DNA of 64,000 nucleotides, from positions 18,362-82,361 of IMG/VR virus record IMGVR_UViG_3300013307_000002. One strand, written 5' to 3'. This document shows positions 38,128 through 46,238 of the stretch, piece after piece. The stretch's first letter is position 1; the number at the start of each line of letters is the position of its first letter. Source of the stretch: a virus. A program made the position numbers and the translations under genes. The notes under the pieces were generated by a model. It did no database searches. It was not told the DNA's origin and saw only the letters and a program-made list of their open reading frames with translations.

Positions 38128-38575
38128 TTTACCAGAAATTAAAAGAAGGTTTGATTACCATCAAGATGGGTATTTGATCTGGAAAATTTCTCCTTCTAAT
38201 AATGTAAAAGTGGGCGACATAGCTGGGTGTTTAAATAGGGATGGTTATTATAGAGTAACTATAAATAACAGAATTTACCTTCTTCATAGGATTATTTATT
38301 TTTGGCATCACGGAGTTCTTCCTGAACTTATTGACCATAAAGACAGGAATCCTTTGAATAATAAAATAGATAACCTGAGAAGCTCAGATAAAACAAGAAA
38401 CGGCCTAAACAGAGGTGCTAATAAAAATAGCAAATCTGGCATAAAAGGTGTTTCATTTGATGTATCAAGAACTAAGTGGAAAGCTCAACTAAAAATCGGA
38501 TCTAAAGTTTATTCTAAAAGGTTTGATAGTTGTGATGATGCAGTAGCTTGGTTAGAAAATTTAAGGAAGGTATAA
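38117..38575 (+). CDS. HNH homing endonuclease with AP2 domain
   Basis: HNH part: LHRIIYFWHHGVLPELIDHK then NPLNNKIDNLRSSDKTRNGLN. C-terminal AP2-like DNA-binding part SGIKGVSFDVSRTKWKAQL...KRF (about 110-145). Overlaps the dcd stop and is coupled to the next gene (TAATG), as if inserted exactly between two genes. AT-rich relative to neighbours, in line with a mobile origin. Confidence 0.9.
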   Translation: MVFDLPEIKRRFDYHQDGYLIWKISPSNNVKVGDIAGCLNRDGYYRVTINNRIYLLHRIIYFWHHGVLPELIDHKDRNPLNNKIDNLRSSDKTRNGLNRGANKNSKSGIKGVSFDVSRTKWKAQLKIGSKVYSKRFDSCDDAVAWLENLRKV

Positions 38576-38772
38576 TGTCTCAAGTAAAAGTGTCAAAAGA
38601 AGATGGTCGCTATTTCATCCAAATCGATGAAGGGGAAACTGGAGTAAATCTTTTTGTAAAAGAAGATACTCTTCCACTCTTACAAGAGGCTATCACCACT
38701 CAATTTAACTCAGAAATCGTTCTGGATGATTTTGTCCTAGACGATGATGACTGTGCGGGGTGCAAGATTTAA
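38575..38772 (+). CDS. Hypothetical acidic protein, 65 aa
   Basis: Ribosome site GGAAGG; start in the preceding stop. Acidic tail LDDFVLDDDDCAGCKI with two cysteines. Unrecognised. Coupled to the next gene. Confidence 0.7.
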   Translation: MSQVKVSKEDGRYFIQIDEGETGVNLFVKEDTLPLLQEAITTQFNSEIVLDDFVLDDDDCAGCKI

Positions 38773-39029
38773 TGATTGTAAAAGATAGAAAGGGTGATTG
38801 GGTTGCTCGTATTTACACACAAAATCCCGGTGAGGACTTTAAGGTGATTTGTGAGCAGTATTATGCTACCAGAGCTGAAATGCGTGATGGTATTCAGTTG
38901 TGGAAAAAGCTAACAGCTAGCTCCACCACTAAAGTAAAAATCAAAAGCTATCGAATTAAAATTTTAGGGGAGTCTATTGTCACCCCTATGGGCGTCTTCA
39001 ACACAGTGGTATACAAAGAAGCTCGATAA
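38772..39029 (+). CDS. Hypothetical basic protein, 85 aa
   Basis: TAATG start. Mixed alpha/beta, basic. Unrecognised. Followed by a strong terminator. Confidence 0.68.
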   Translation: MIVKDRKGDWVARIYTQNPGEDFKVICEQYYATRAEMRDGIQLWKKLTASSTTKVKIKSYRIKILGESIVTPMGVFNTVVYKEAR

Positions 39030-39035
39030 TGGAAA

Positions 39036-39063
39036 AAAGGGTGGGACTTTTGTCCTGCCCTTT
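39036..39063 (+). terminator. Hairpin terminator abutting a promoter
   Basis: Twelve-pair stem (39036-39047 with 39052-39063, two G-U) with TTTT loop. The downstream edge runs directly into the AT-rich promoter-like element, so one unit ends where the next begins. Confidence 0.75.
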
Positions 39064-39077
39064 ATAATGTATATAAT
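39064..39077 (+). promoter_or_regulatory. Candidate phage-sigma promoter (ATAATGTATA)
   Basis: ATAATGTATATAAT just after a terminator and 35 bases before the thioredoxin gene. No good -35 is seen, which fits a non-sigma70 promoter; TATAAT at its end could also serve host polymerase. Confidence 0.45.
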
Positions 39078-39111
39078 AGTATCTATGTACACATGAATAA
39101 GGATATTCAAA

Positions 39112-39369
39112 ATGGTATTGACTAAATTATATACTGATAGCTGCCAGCCTTGTAAGGATATGGCTCCTGTCATTGAAAAAGTTCTGGAAGATTTCCCTGA
39201 GATTGAATTTAAGGAAGTAAATGCTCGCACGGAAGAAGGTGCTGCTAAAGCGGCTGAGCTGGGTGTTCGTTCCGTTCCTACCCTGTTCCTTAATAATGAC
39301 TATAAGCATAGCGGCCCAATGTCTGAATCTCAGCTAAGGTCGTGGCTTAGTAATTATCAAGGAGCATAA
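39112..39369 (+). CDS. Thioredoxin-like protein
   Basis: Small thiol oxidoreductase (85 aa). Active-site CQPC at residues 11-14 and cis-proline loop VRSVPTLF near 52-59. Could supply electrons to ribonucleotide reduction or serve as polymerase processivity factor as host thioredoxin does for T7; the second idea is attractive because the polymerase is T7-like, but unproven. First gene after a promoter-like site. TAATG-coupled to the next. Confidence 0.88.
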   Translation: MVLTKLYTDSCQPCKDMAPVIEKVLEDFPEIEFKEVNARTEEGAAKAAELGVRSVPTLFLNNDYKHSGPMSESQLRSWLSNYQGA

Positions 39370-39692
39370 TGATGATTGATCTCAGACAAGTTGCTCCTCC
39401 TGAAGAAGTCGTAGCCCAATCAAGGGTTATGCAAAAGTATTATCACCGAGATATGCTAGGTCGTTATATCAAGAACCGAGATATTGTGGCTTGGTCTATC
39501 GGCAATCAAGGTTATCTGTTGAAGGTTCTCCAAGTAGTAGGAAGCACAGCTAAGCGTGTTAAAGTCTATGACCCTGAGAAGGGTAAGTCTAAGGATGTTT
39601 TACCAACTAACTGTATTGTGATCACACAGCAGGTGTTGGATAATATTCAGAGAAACGTAGCTCATTCCGAAAACGTAGATGGAGATGTATAA
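39369..39692 (+). CDS. Hypothetical protein, 107 aa
   Basis: Coupled on both sides by TAATG. Beta-rich centre (RDIVAWSIGNQGYLLKVLQVV; KRVKVYDPEKGKSKDV) suggests a small barrel. Unrecognised. Confidence 0.75.
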   Translation: MMIDLRQVAPPEEVVAQSRVMQKYYHRDMLGRYIKNRDIVAWSIGNQGYLLKVLQVVGSTAKRVKVYDPEKGKSKDVLPTNCIVITQQVLDNIQRNVAHSENVDGDV

Positions 39693-40135
39693 TGATTGAA
39701 ACTTCAATGGGTCGCCTTGATGCAATGCAAAATCTTATCAGTGGATATAATTCAGAGACAGACGTTCTTAATGATTTGTCTCGACATGCACTGACTGTAT
39801 TAACTAATGCACATGTCGCTGAGTATAGCGATGATAAATGTGATTTAATACATCAACTTATTGATGATTTTTCTTGTCACTACTCTAAAATTGCTCGTCG
39901 CCTTCAGATTAAAGGTCGAACTATGACCTTAAGCGACATTCCTTGTTGCAGTTTCGTTTCAGAAGAAATGGTTATCCCTCAATTGCTCTCCTTAATTTCA
40001 GAAATGCGGGACTGCCTGCTCTCTGGTATTAATGTAATGAGTATAGGAGATAAATATATTCTAGGTGAAATTGCTGCTAAGTTAGATGATACTATCTATT
40101 GTCTATCTGAATGCTTAATGAACGACGATGAATAA
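39692..40135 (+). CDS. Hypothetical helical protein, 147 aa
   Basis: Soluble, acidic, all-helical; unrecognised. Last gene of the thioredoxin operon, followed by a terminator. Confidence 0.76.
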   Translation: MIETSMGRLDAMQNLISGYNSETDVLNDLSRHALTVLTNAHVAEYSDDKCDLIHQLIDDFSCHYSKIARRLQIKGRTMTLSDIPCCSFVSEEMVIPQLLSLISEMRDCLLSGINVMSIGDKYILGEIAAKLDDTIYCLSECLMNDDE

Positions 40136-40146
40136 TTTCCTGAATT

Positions 40147-40169
40147 ACCCTGCATGATGCGGGGTTTTC
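40147..40169 (+). terminator. Rho-independent terminator
   Basis: ACCCTGC pairs with GCGGGGT around ATGAT, followed by TTTTCTT. Confidence 0.85.
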
Positions 40170-40194
40170 TTGTCCTCAATATAAGGAGAGTAGC

Positions 40195-42141
40195 TTGACA
40201 CAAACAGCAGAGGTAGTATTAGCAGAAGGTTTTAATGAATCAGTAGCTGGAATTGCTCAGCAGCAGATTGATGCATTCTCTAATGGTATTGAATCGTTTG
40301 ATAAGTTAAGAAATAGGACACCGAGATTTGAAGGTGAACGAGTATACCTAAAGTCTTGGAATGAAGGTGTTGGTAAGGGTGGTGGTTTCTTTGTTGGTAA
40401 ATTGACTAGACAAGCTGACGATGGTGGTTACATTGCTTCTGTAGGAAGTAATTATCACTGGAAGCGTGAATGTGTAGACATTGACCATCTGACAGTTCTA
40501 GACTTTGGAGCTGTAGGTGATGGAACAACTGATGACGCTCCTGCTGTTCGTAGGATGATTGATTTCTCTTATAGTAATTACGCTAAGACAATCAGTATTC
40601 ATGCTGGTCGTGTTGGTGTTAGATTTCCAACTGGATCTTTCAACGTAAGCCCTATTGATATTACAGATAAAGGAGAAGTTCCTGAATTTGTTATCTTTGC
40701 TCCGTGGATGATCTTTGGTGTAATGCCTCTGACGACTATCACCTCAGATAAGAGTGATAAACCTGTATTCCTTGTAAAAGCTCGTCGTATGACAGTGCAT
40801 GGAATCAATTGGGATGGTCAACAGACTACTCCAATTAATCGTAGGAATGAAAGTAACCCGACAGGCACTAATATGCTTGTAGGCGCTACTCTGGGTATCT
40901 TTAATGATACAGCAAGTAATAAACAATCATTCCTAAGAAATATTTGTTCAGGTGGTGAATATGTTCGAATCCACTGTTTCCGTGCTTATCGTACTGGCGG
41001 TGTGGTATTCGATACCCTTGATACGTTGGATACTAAACTTGATCAAGTATATGGCAATATGACAGCAGCTCCGTTTATTACAGCGGGCTGGTCAAATCAG
41101 TCATGGGCTTCATGGGATCATTCAACAGCATTAGAGCTTTCAAATGCGAACTTCCAGTTCTGTATGGCTCCTGCTATTTATGCTCCTCGTTGTGCTCAGT
41201 CTATCTTTGATAATGTTTGGTTTGAACATGGAGCTATTCCTTTCGACATTAACAACGGTCACTTCCGACTGATGAATGTTAGTGTTGAAGATTGTGTTTA
41301 CAATCCTGTTGCTTGGAAAGCTCGACTGAATATTCAAGGTTGGTCTGGCCCTACTGGTAATAAACTAGACACTACAACCACTCCTACTGATGCAGCATGG
41401 CCTAGCTATCCTACTAATCCTGATGGTCAACCTATCACTGGTTGGTTATCTGGTTATGAAGATGGTAAGTTTGAATTAGAGCATTACGGCGCTCGGTTTG
41501 ATTGCCCTGTTCGTATTCTCTGGAGTGAGGGTAATGTTCGTGGTCGTAATAACACCGGTTCTTCAGTGTGGGTTAAACTCTGTAGATTGCAGTCTCAAAC
41601 AGTGGGTCAGCAATGGGAGTTAGAAATCCTATCTAAGAATGGTTATAGTGGACTGAGAGCAGCACCTAAGCCTACTGGCGATGGTACAGCAGGTAAGACA
41701 GTAATTCGAGTACAGAGGGGCGCTGGTTCAGCTCCTATTCTCTCTATGCATCATGAAGGTTTTAATGGTATTCTAGAGGCTCAGTATACTGCTCCTTATA
41801 GTAATATCGTAGAGATTTGGGTGAAAGTAGCTGCTTGGTGTGGTGAATATGCAATGTTCGCTAAATCAACAGGAGTCACTCGTTATGATGCAGGAGCTTG
41901 TTGTATCTTCACCCCTTATGGTGATCAACAGACAGATGCTCCGGGTCTTACACCTATTGCCCCTATGTTCAGTTTACATAATGGACAGGCAGGAGTTGGT
42001 GCTTATGGAGATACGATTGCGTTTGATACAGCGTTTGTAGCAGCCAATCAAATCGATACAAGTAAAACACCTGTATATGTTAAAGTCCGATTTAACGGGA
42101 AAGACTATGCATTAGCTTTAAGTAGCTTGCTAGCTTCCTAA
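40195..42141 (+). CDS. Tailspike-like protein, right-handed beta-helix (pectate-lyase type)
   Basis: 648-aa protein with LDFGAVGDGTTDDAPAV at about residues 102-118, the entry motif of phage beta-helix depolymerases and tailspikes. Before it lies a particle-binding-like N-terminal domain with FVGKLTRQADDGGYI, as in other tailspikes. The C-terminus looks like a jelly-roll trimerisation part. TTG start with AAGGAG. It would bind and cut surface polysaccharide. Unusual: it is on the early/middle strand, flanked by terminators, away from the leftward virion block. Confidence 0.83.
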   Translation: MTQTAEVVLAEGFNESVAGIAQQQIDAFSNGIESFDKLRNRTPRFEGERVYLKSWNEGVGKGGGFFVGKLTRQADDGGYIASVGSNYHWKRECVDIDHLTVLDFGAVGDGTTDDAPAVRRMIDFSYSNYAKTISIHAGRVGVRFPTGSFNVSPIDITDKGEVPEFVIFAPWMIFGVMPLTTITSDKSDKPVFLVKARRMTVHGINWDGQQTTPINRRNESNPTGTNMLVGATLGIFNDTASNKQSFLRNICSGGEYVRIHCFRAYRTGGVVFDTLDTLDTKLDQVYGNMTAAPFITAGWSNQSWASWDHSTALELSNANFQFCMAPAIYAPRCAQSIFDNVWFEHGAIPFDINNGHFRLMNVSVEDCVYNPVAWKARLNIQGWSGPTGNKLDTTTTPTDAAWPSYPTNPDGQPITGWLSGYEDGKFELEHYGARFDCPVRILWSEGNVRGRNNTGSSVWVKLCRLQSQTVGQQWELEILSKNGYSGLRAAPKPTGDGTAGKTVIRVQRGAGSAPILSMHHEGFNGILEAQYTAPYSNIVEIWVKVAAWCGEYAMFAKSTGVTRYDAGACCIFTPYGDQQTDAPGLTPIAPMFSLHNGQAGVGAYGDTIAFDTAFVAANQIDTSKTPVYVKVRFNGKDYALALSSLLAS

Positions 42142-42147
42142 ATAAAT

Positions 42148-42175
42148 AACCTCGCTTCGGCGGGGTTTTCTTTTC
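42148..42175 (+). terminator. Rho-independent terminator
   Basis: AACCTCGC/GCGGGGTT stem with TTCG tetraloop, then TTCTTTT. Confidence 0.9.
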
Positions 42176-42187
42176 TCTGGAGTAAGT

Positions 42188-42502
42188 ATGAAAAATCTTC
42201 CACAGCTTATTAATCTTTGTCGTAAAGCTCTTATGCCGCCTGCTTCTCCAGTAGAAGAGAAGACTACTGTGACGCCTAAAAAGTTTTCTTTATCAGAAGC
42301 TCACGCTATTCTATGTATTGCTGAGGAAGAGCGTAGACGTTCTTGTAATCAGTTACGGTTAGGGCAGGCTATCTGGAACGTAGCGAGAGATAAAAATCCA
42401 GATCTTATGTCAGCGCATTGTGCTACTGATAAAGATTTCTTCTATTTTAGAGATCCTCATAAGGCTTTAGAATACTTCAACACTTATTATGTAGAGCATT
42501 AA
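42188..42502 (+). CDS. Hypothetical protein, 104 aa
   Basis: TGGAG ribosome site. Unrecognised soluble protein; residues 26-29 (TTVT) are encoded by the recurrent 12-mer. Confidence 0.74.
   Translation: MKNLPQLINLCRKALMPPASPVEEKTTVTPKKFSLSEAHAILCIAEEERRRSCNQLRLGQAIWNVARDKNPDLMSAHCATDKDFFYFRDPHKALEYFNTYYVEH
42263..42274 (+). repeat. 12-bp repeat ACTACTGTGACG, copy 6
   Basis: Inside a gene, read Thr-Thr-Val-Thr. Confidence 0.75.
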
Positions 42503-42503
42503 A

Positions 42504-42671
42504 ATGAAATGCTTTAGTTGTAGTAGTCCTCAAGTGAATCTAAGATATTACTCTATGCAAGAGTTAAAGAAGGGTTCACCCACTAGAGGGAAGAATAAAG
42601 AGTATGTTACTGTTAAAGTTAAACATGCAACCTGTAAAGTTTGTCAAGCTCAATCAGCGGAGTATTCATGA
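42504..42671 (+). CDS. Zinc-ribbon mini protein, 55 aa
   Basis: CFSC at residues 3-6 and CKVC near 45-48; basic between. Coupled to the next gene by ATGA. Confidence 0.68.
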   Translation: MKCFSCSSPQVNLRYYSMQELKKGSPTRGKNKEYVTVKVKHATCKVCQAQSAEYS

Positions 42672-42880
42672 AAGTAGCTATTTTAATTTGCGATGCTGGG
42701 GATGGCTCAGCATATTTGGACTGGTTTAAAAATGTTGAACTGGCAAAGTCTATTAGCAATAAACATGAAGATTATTATATGAACGAAGGATCTCCAAACA
42801 TTATTGAGGTTCCAGATGGTTGGTCGCCTCCGAGTGGATTCTCTGATGATATGTTTTCAGACAATGGAGAGGAAGAATAA
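42668..42880 (+). CDS. Hypothetical acidic protein, 70 aa
   Basis: Start in the previous stop with CGGAG ahead; a longer upstream start was rejected. Acidic tail. Unrecognised. Confidence 0.7.
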   Translation: MKVAILICDAGDGSAYLDWFKNVELAKSISNKHEDYYMNEGSPNIIEVPDGWSPPSGFSDDMFSDNGEEE

Positions 42881-43095
42881 TGGCTGTAAATAACTCTCGT
42901 CGTTTTCGTGTAGCAGAACCTCCTGCTTCTTCTCCAGATAAGTTTAGAGTTACCCTCACTCAGTGGAATCCTGAGTTTACAGAGGTTCGTTGGCAGGATG
43001 TTAAAGTAGCTAAAACAATGGGTCAGGCTGCTAAGATTAAAGGCGACTTTGAGGCAGAGCATTTTACCAACATCGGAAATATTGAATCAATTTAA
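42880..43095 (+). CDS. Hypothetical protein, 71 aa
   Basis: TAATG-coupled. Basic, beta-rich. Directly before thyX. Unrecognised. Confidence 0.72.
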   Translation: MAVNNSRRFRVAEPPASSPDKFRVTLTQWNPEFTEVRWQDVKVAKTMGQAAKIKGDFEAEHFTNIGNIESI

Positions 43096-43109
43096 GTAAG
43101 GAGTCATGG

Positions 43110-43766
43110 ATGACTGCGGAAGTAAAACTAGTAAGTATTACCCCTGATGCAGAAGCAACTATGGGTTACATCGCTCGTGTATCAAACCCAGCTAATCAGA
43201 ACAACCCAAATGTTGCAGGTCTGCTTTCTTATTGTCTACGTCATGGTCACTGGTCTGTATTTGAACAGGCTACAATGACTCTGGAGATTAAGACAACGAG
43301 AGCTATCTCAGCTCAGATTCTTCGTCATCGAAGCTTCACTTTCCAAGAGTTTAGTCAGCGGTATGCTGAAGTCAGTTCGGAGTCTCTGGAAGTTCCAGAA
43401 CTCAGAGCACAAGACACTACAAATCGTCAGAACTCTTTTGTTGTAGAAGGTGAAGAACAGAAAGCGGTATTTGAAGGCTTTCAAAAAGAAGCTGAAATAC
43501 TCTTTGAAGAGATTATGGATCTCTATGAAGAGATGCTTAGATTCGGTGTTGCTAAAGAATGTGCTCGAATGATTCTTCCTATGTGTTCACCTACCACGAT
43601 TTATATGACTGGTAATGTTCGTAGTTGGATTAATTATATTAACCTCCGTGCTGCTAATGGTACACAGAAAGAGCATATGGAAGTAGCTGAGCTGGCTAAG
43701 AAAGTATTTGTAGAACAACTACCTATTGTTTCAAAAGCATTAGGTTGGGTTTCTGAGACTGAGTAA
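43110..43766 (+). CDS. thyX: Flavin-dependent thymidylate synthase ThyX
   Basis: Makes dTMP from dUMP using FAD, NADPH and methylene-tetrahydrofolate. ThyX signature RHRSFTFQEFSQRYAE at about residues 72-87; second region RMILPMCSPTTIYMTGNVRS with substrate-binding Arg near 150-170. 218 aa, normal length. AAGGAG ribosome site. Works with dCTP deaminase and the dNMP kinase in the phage nucleotide pathway. Confidence 0.95.
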   Translation: MTAEVKLVSITPDAEATMGYIARVSNPANQNNPNVAGLLSYCLRHGHWSVFEQATMTLEIKTTRAISAQILRHRSFTFQEFSQRYAEVSSESLEVPELRAQDTTNRQNSFVVEGEEQKAVFEGFQKEAEILFEEIMDLYEEMLRFGVAKECARMILPMCSPTTIYMTGNVRSWINYINLRAANGTQKEHMEVAELAKKVFVEQLPIVSKALGWVSETE

Positions 43767-43778
43767 GAGGAGAGTAGA

Positions 43779-44003
43779 ATGAATATTATCTACGTTGCGT
43801 TTATTGTTTATATCGTATTGTCAGCTATTCCTGTTTATCTTCTTTTCCGCTGGAAACGAAAGCATGAACAAGACCTTAGAAACCTAGCTATGCAATCTGG
43901 TAAAATGGCAGTAGCACAATTAAATCAGACTCTTCTTATCAGTGACCTCTCAGAACGAATGACATCGTTAGAGTCTAAGACAGAGGAGTCTAAAACTCAA
44001 TGA
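43779..44003 (+). CDS. Single-TM protein, 74 aa
   Basis: One N-terminal membrane helix (residues 3-23), basic edge and a cytoplasmic coiled-coil tail. AGAGGAGAG ribosome site. Unrecognised. Confidence 0.72.
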   Translation: MNIIYVAFIVYIVLSAIPVYLLFRWKRKHEQDLRNLAMQSGKMAVAQLNQTLLISDLSERMTSLESKTEESKTQ

Positions 44004-44023
44004 TGGCAAGTATGGAGGTTAAA

Positions 44024-44173
44024 ATGGGAGTTGATACAGTGAAATGGTGTGACGATAAAATGAAAGAGGCTATCGAAGGTGGTAAGCAACAAGAAGCTGC
44101 TGCCTATGCTAGACTCAAACATATGTGGGAAGAAAGAGTAAATGATCCGAGTAAGAAACCTGATAACGGGTAA
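44024..44173 (+). CDS. Hypothetical protein, 49 aa
   Basis: GGAGG ribosome site. Helical, charged. Unrecognised. Confidence 0.62.
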   Translation: MGVDTVKWCDDKMKEAIEGGKQQEAAAYARLKHMWEERVNDPSKKPDNG

Positions 44174-44217
44174 GATTGAAGAAGCTCACTTTGACAACGA
44201 CTTTTGGAGATTGAAAG

Positions 44218-44727
44218 ATGAAGTACGTACAAGGGAATCTGTTGACGGCTCTACAATCTGGCAAGCTGGATGTGATCGCCCATCAGACGAACTGCTTCTG
44301 CAAGGGTCGTCGTGGAATAGCACCTCAAATCTTTGATGCCTTTCCTGAAGCTAAGCTTGCTGACGATAAAACAGAAGTAGGCGATGCAAGCAAGATGGGC
44401 AACTTTACTGTAGCGACCACTATGTGTGGTGGTCGTGTTTATAACCTCTATGGTCAATATCATTTTGATAACAGGAAGTCTGACTATGGAACTCATTATC
44501 CCTCTTTGCAGAACTCTTTATATGAAATGGCTTGTGATTTGCGAGAAGTTTATAGAAGCTCTACCGATGATACTCCTATTAGGGTTGGCTTTCCTCTCAT
44601 TGGCTGCGGCCTTGCCGGGGGTGATTGGAATCGTGTTTCAGAGTTTATAAAGAATGCCTTTGATGGCCCAGAATATGATGTTTATATTTATACTTTAAAT
44701 AAAATGGATGGTGTTCAATATGTCTAA
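44218..44727 (+). CDS. Macro-domain protein
   Basis: ADP-ribose-binding macro domain of 169 aa, of the Poa1/ADP-ribose-phosphatase-like type. Motifs: VQGNLLTAL (4-12), VIAHQTNCFCKGRRGIA (about 19-35), NLYGQYHFDNRKSDYG, and PLIGCGLAGGDWNRV (near 124-138). Known members bind or hydrolyse ADP-ribose derivatives or de-ADP-ribosylate proteins. Together with the NAD-synthesis-like pair it suggests handling of ADP-ribose during infection. GGAG ribosome site. Confidence 0.88.
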   Translation: MKYVQGNLLTALQSGKLDVIAHQTNCFCKGRRGIAPQIFDAFPEAKLADDKTEVGDASKMGNFTVATTMCGGRVYNLYGQYHFDNRKSDYGTHYPSLQNSLYEMACDLREVYRSSTDDTPIRVGFPLIGCGLAGGDWNRVSEFIKNAFDGPEYDVYIYTLNKMDGVQYV

Positions 44728-44884
44728 GATTAGTAAAATTGCTTTACATCTGGATGTACTTTTCTGGTTTATTATTGTTGTTTCTACCACAGTTTTTGAC
44801 ATGATATTTTCACCGACCTTCTGGGTGTTTGTTGCAATCTGCGGTTTGATTGAAGCATGTGCTCGTTTGTTAAAATCAGACTAA
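44720..44884 (+). CDS. Membrane protein, 54 aa
   Basis: Two hydrophobic segments; overlaps the macro-domain gene by eight bases, so translation is coupled. Unrecognised. Confidence 0.65.
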   Translation: MSKISKIALHLDVLFWFIIVVSTTVFDMIFSPTFWVFVAICGLIEACARLLKSD

Positions 44885-44923
44885 TTAGCACTCTAGACTC
44901 CTTCAGATGAATGAATATGTATT

Positions 44924-44935
44924 GTATACGTATAC
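44924..44935. promoter_or_regulatory. Perfect 12-bp palindrome GTATACGTATAC
   Basis: AT-rich palindrome 22 bases before the HNH gene start, in a promoter-like stretch. Possible operator. Confidence 0.35.
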
Positions 44936-44957
44936 ACTTATCTACAAGGAGTTTAAG

Positions 44958-45275
44958 ATGCCATCAAGTAAAGGATACATTCGCAATTATGATCAAGAAA
45001 GAAAAACAGCCATCTCCAGAGGGGAAACTGGAAAAGGATCTAATTCTGGAGATGCAGTACGTCACCGCGCACGTAGGATCGTTGAAAAACGCTCTGGTAA
45101 GAGTGCAATCGCTGGAAAAGATGTTGACCACATTAAAACCATCAAGTCAGGTGGCAGTAATGAATCACACAACTTACGTATTAGATCAGCTTCCGCAAAT
45201 CGCTCAGATGGTGGAAAGTCTGGCTCTGTCAGCGGAAAAGCTAAAGGCGGAAGAAAAGGAGCTTTAAACAGTTGA
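44958..45275 (+). CDS. HNH-type nuclease, small
   Basis: Basic 105-aa protein with the core VDHIKTIKSGGSNESHNLRI then SANRSDGGK, the D-H and N-N of HNH nucleases. The start is at the ATG after AAGGAG; a longer upstream frame was rejected. Compact size resembles phage HNH proteins used in DNA processing rather than homing types. Confidence 0.8.
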   Translation: MPSSKGYIRNYDQERKTAISRGETGKGSNSGDAVRHRARRIVEKRSGKSAIAGKDVDHIKTIKSGGSNESHNLRIRSASANRSDGGKSGSVSGKAKGGRKGALNS

Positions 45276-45553
45276 GTGTAACTATAACAGTTCCTGATTA
45301 CCAAGTGCTGGAGAGCTTAACATCATCAACCGTTGTTGAGTTCTTTGGAAACGATCTTCTTACCTACTTCAGCGAATCAAGTTTAATTGAAGCTGCGGGA
45401 GGGTTAGAACATCTTGTCAGTTATTTACCTGATGATAAGATTGACGAAGAGTTTCTCCATAGGCACCCAAATCCTAGCGAAATCCTAGACTACCTAGATG
45501 ATGAAGCTATTATGGATTACCTTATTAATAAAGGTTACAATATCGAAATGTAA
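45272..45553 (+). CDS. Hypothetical acidic protein, 93 aa
   Basis: TTG start overlapping the previous stop (TTGA) with AAGGAG about ten bases before. Acidic helical protein; could mimic DNA, but this is speculative. Terminator follows. Confidence 0.7.
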   Translation: MSVTITVPDYQVLESLTSSTVVEFFGNDLLTYFSESSLIEAAGGLEHLVSYLPDDKIDEEFLHRHPNPSEILDYLDDEAIMDYLINKGYNIEM

Positions 45554-45556
45554 AAC

Positions 45557-45587
45557 AACCCGCTAGAGGGATCTAGTGGGTTTTCTT
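45557..45587 (+). terminator. Rho-independent terminator
   Basis: Eleven-pair stem (45557-45567 with 45572-45582) around GGGA, then TTCTT. Confidence 0.88.
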
Positions 45588-45609
45588 GTCTCTAAATTAG
45601 GATTAGCAT

Positions 45610-45897
45610 ATGTCTAAAAATATCCCTTCAAATTCAGTAGCATCTGTAGCGGTAGCTGACGTGTTCAATGACTTCGTTATGTTCCATACTTATAAAGCGT
45701 ATGACGTTAGCGAGTTTGAGAACGTAAGCATGTGGATTGAAGCAATCAATCTGTTCCAAAATAACACTGCTCGTACTAATGTTATCATCCGAGGAAGAGA
45801 CGGTAAATTCATTAGCTACAAAGATGTTCCTGCTCTTCGTGATACCGTAGCAGCATTAAAACCTTTCCCTGTTGTTGGTGAAACTGTCGGAGTTTAA
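45610..45897 (+). CDS. Hypothetical protein, 95 aa
   Basis: Unrecognised soluble protein; new transcription unit after a terminator. Confidence 0.74.
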   Translation: MSKNIPSNSVASVAVADVFNDFVMFHTYKAYDVSEFENVSMWIEAINLFQNNTARTNVIIRGRDGKFISYKDVPALRDTVAALKPFPVVGETVGV

Positions 45898-45898
45898 T

Positions 45899-46081
45899 AT
45901 GAAAGTCAGTATTCGTGCAGTGGTTCGTGAGGCTTTAATCAATCACGTATCAAGACCTGCTCAGCTATTTTTTATAATGAAAATTCTTGGCGTATCTAAA
46001 GATAAAGCAAAAGAACTTCTGTTTGCATTTCTATATAACGCTGAGGATGAATACTTAATGAGTTTAGCTCTCAAGGATTAA
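45899..46081 (+). CDS. Hypothetical protein, 60 aa
   Basis: GGAG ribosome site inside the end of the previous gene. Helical, basic N-terminus. Unrecognised. Confidence 0.68.
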   Translation: MKVSIRAVVREALINHVSRPAQLFFIMKILGVSKDKAKELLFAFLYNAEDEYLMSLALKD

Positions 46082-46083
46082 TT

Positions 46084-46233
46084 ATGGATATACTTCTCTG
46101 GCCCAATAACATTTGGGTGTTCAAGGATGATTACACAGAAGAAGAGTATAGCTGGTTGAGTGATGATTATCATGTCGTCACTCAATATACCCCTGAATGG
46201 TATTCTCTTGTTGGTGATGATTTTAAGGAGTAA
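46084..46233 (+). CDS. Hypothetical acidic protein, 49 aa
   Basis: AAGGA ribosome site. Very rich in Asp, Glu, Trp and Tyr. Unrecognised; ends inside the ribosome-site stretch of the SLOG gene. Confidence 0.65.
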   Translation: MDILLWPNNIWVFKDDYTEEEYSWLSDDYHVVTQYTPEWYSLVGDDFKE

Positions 46234-46238
46234 TTTGA

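Noticed and set aside
44142-44336. 64-aa frame overlapping the macro-domain start
   Set aside because: Overlaps the macro-domain gene by more than 100 bases and the gene before it by 32; the macro-domain start has the better ribosome site. Cannot be fully excluded.
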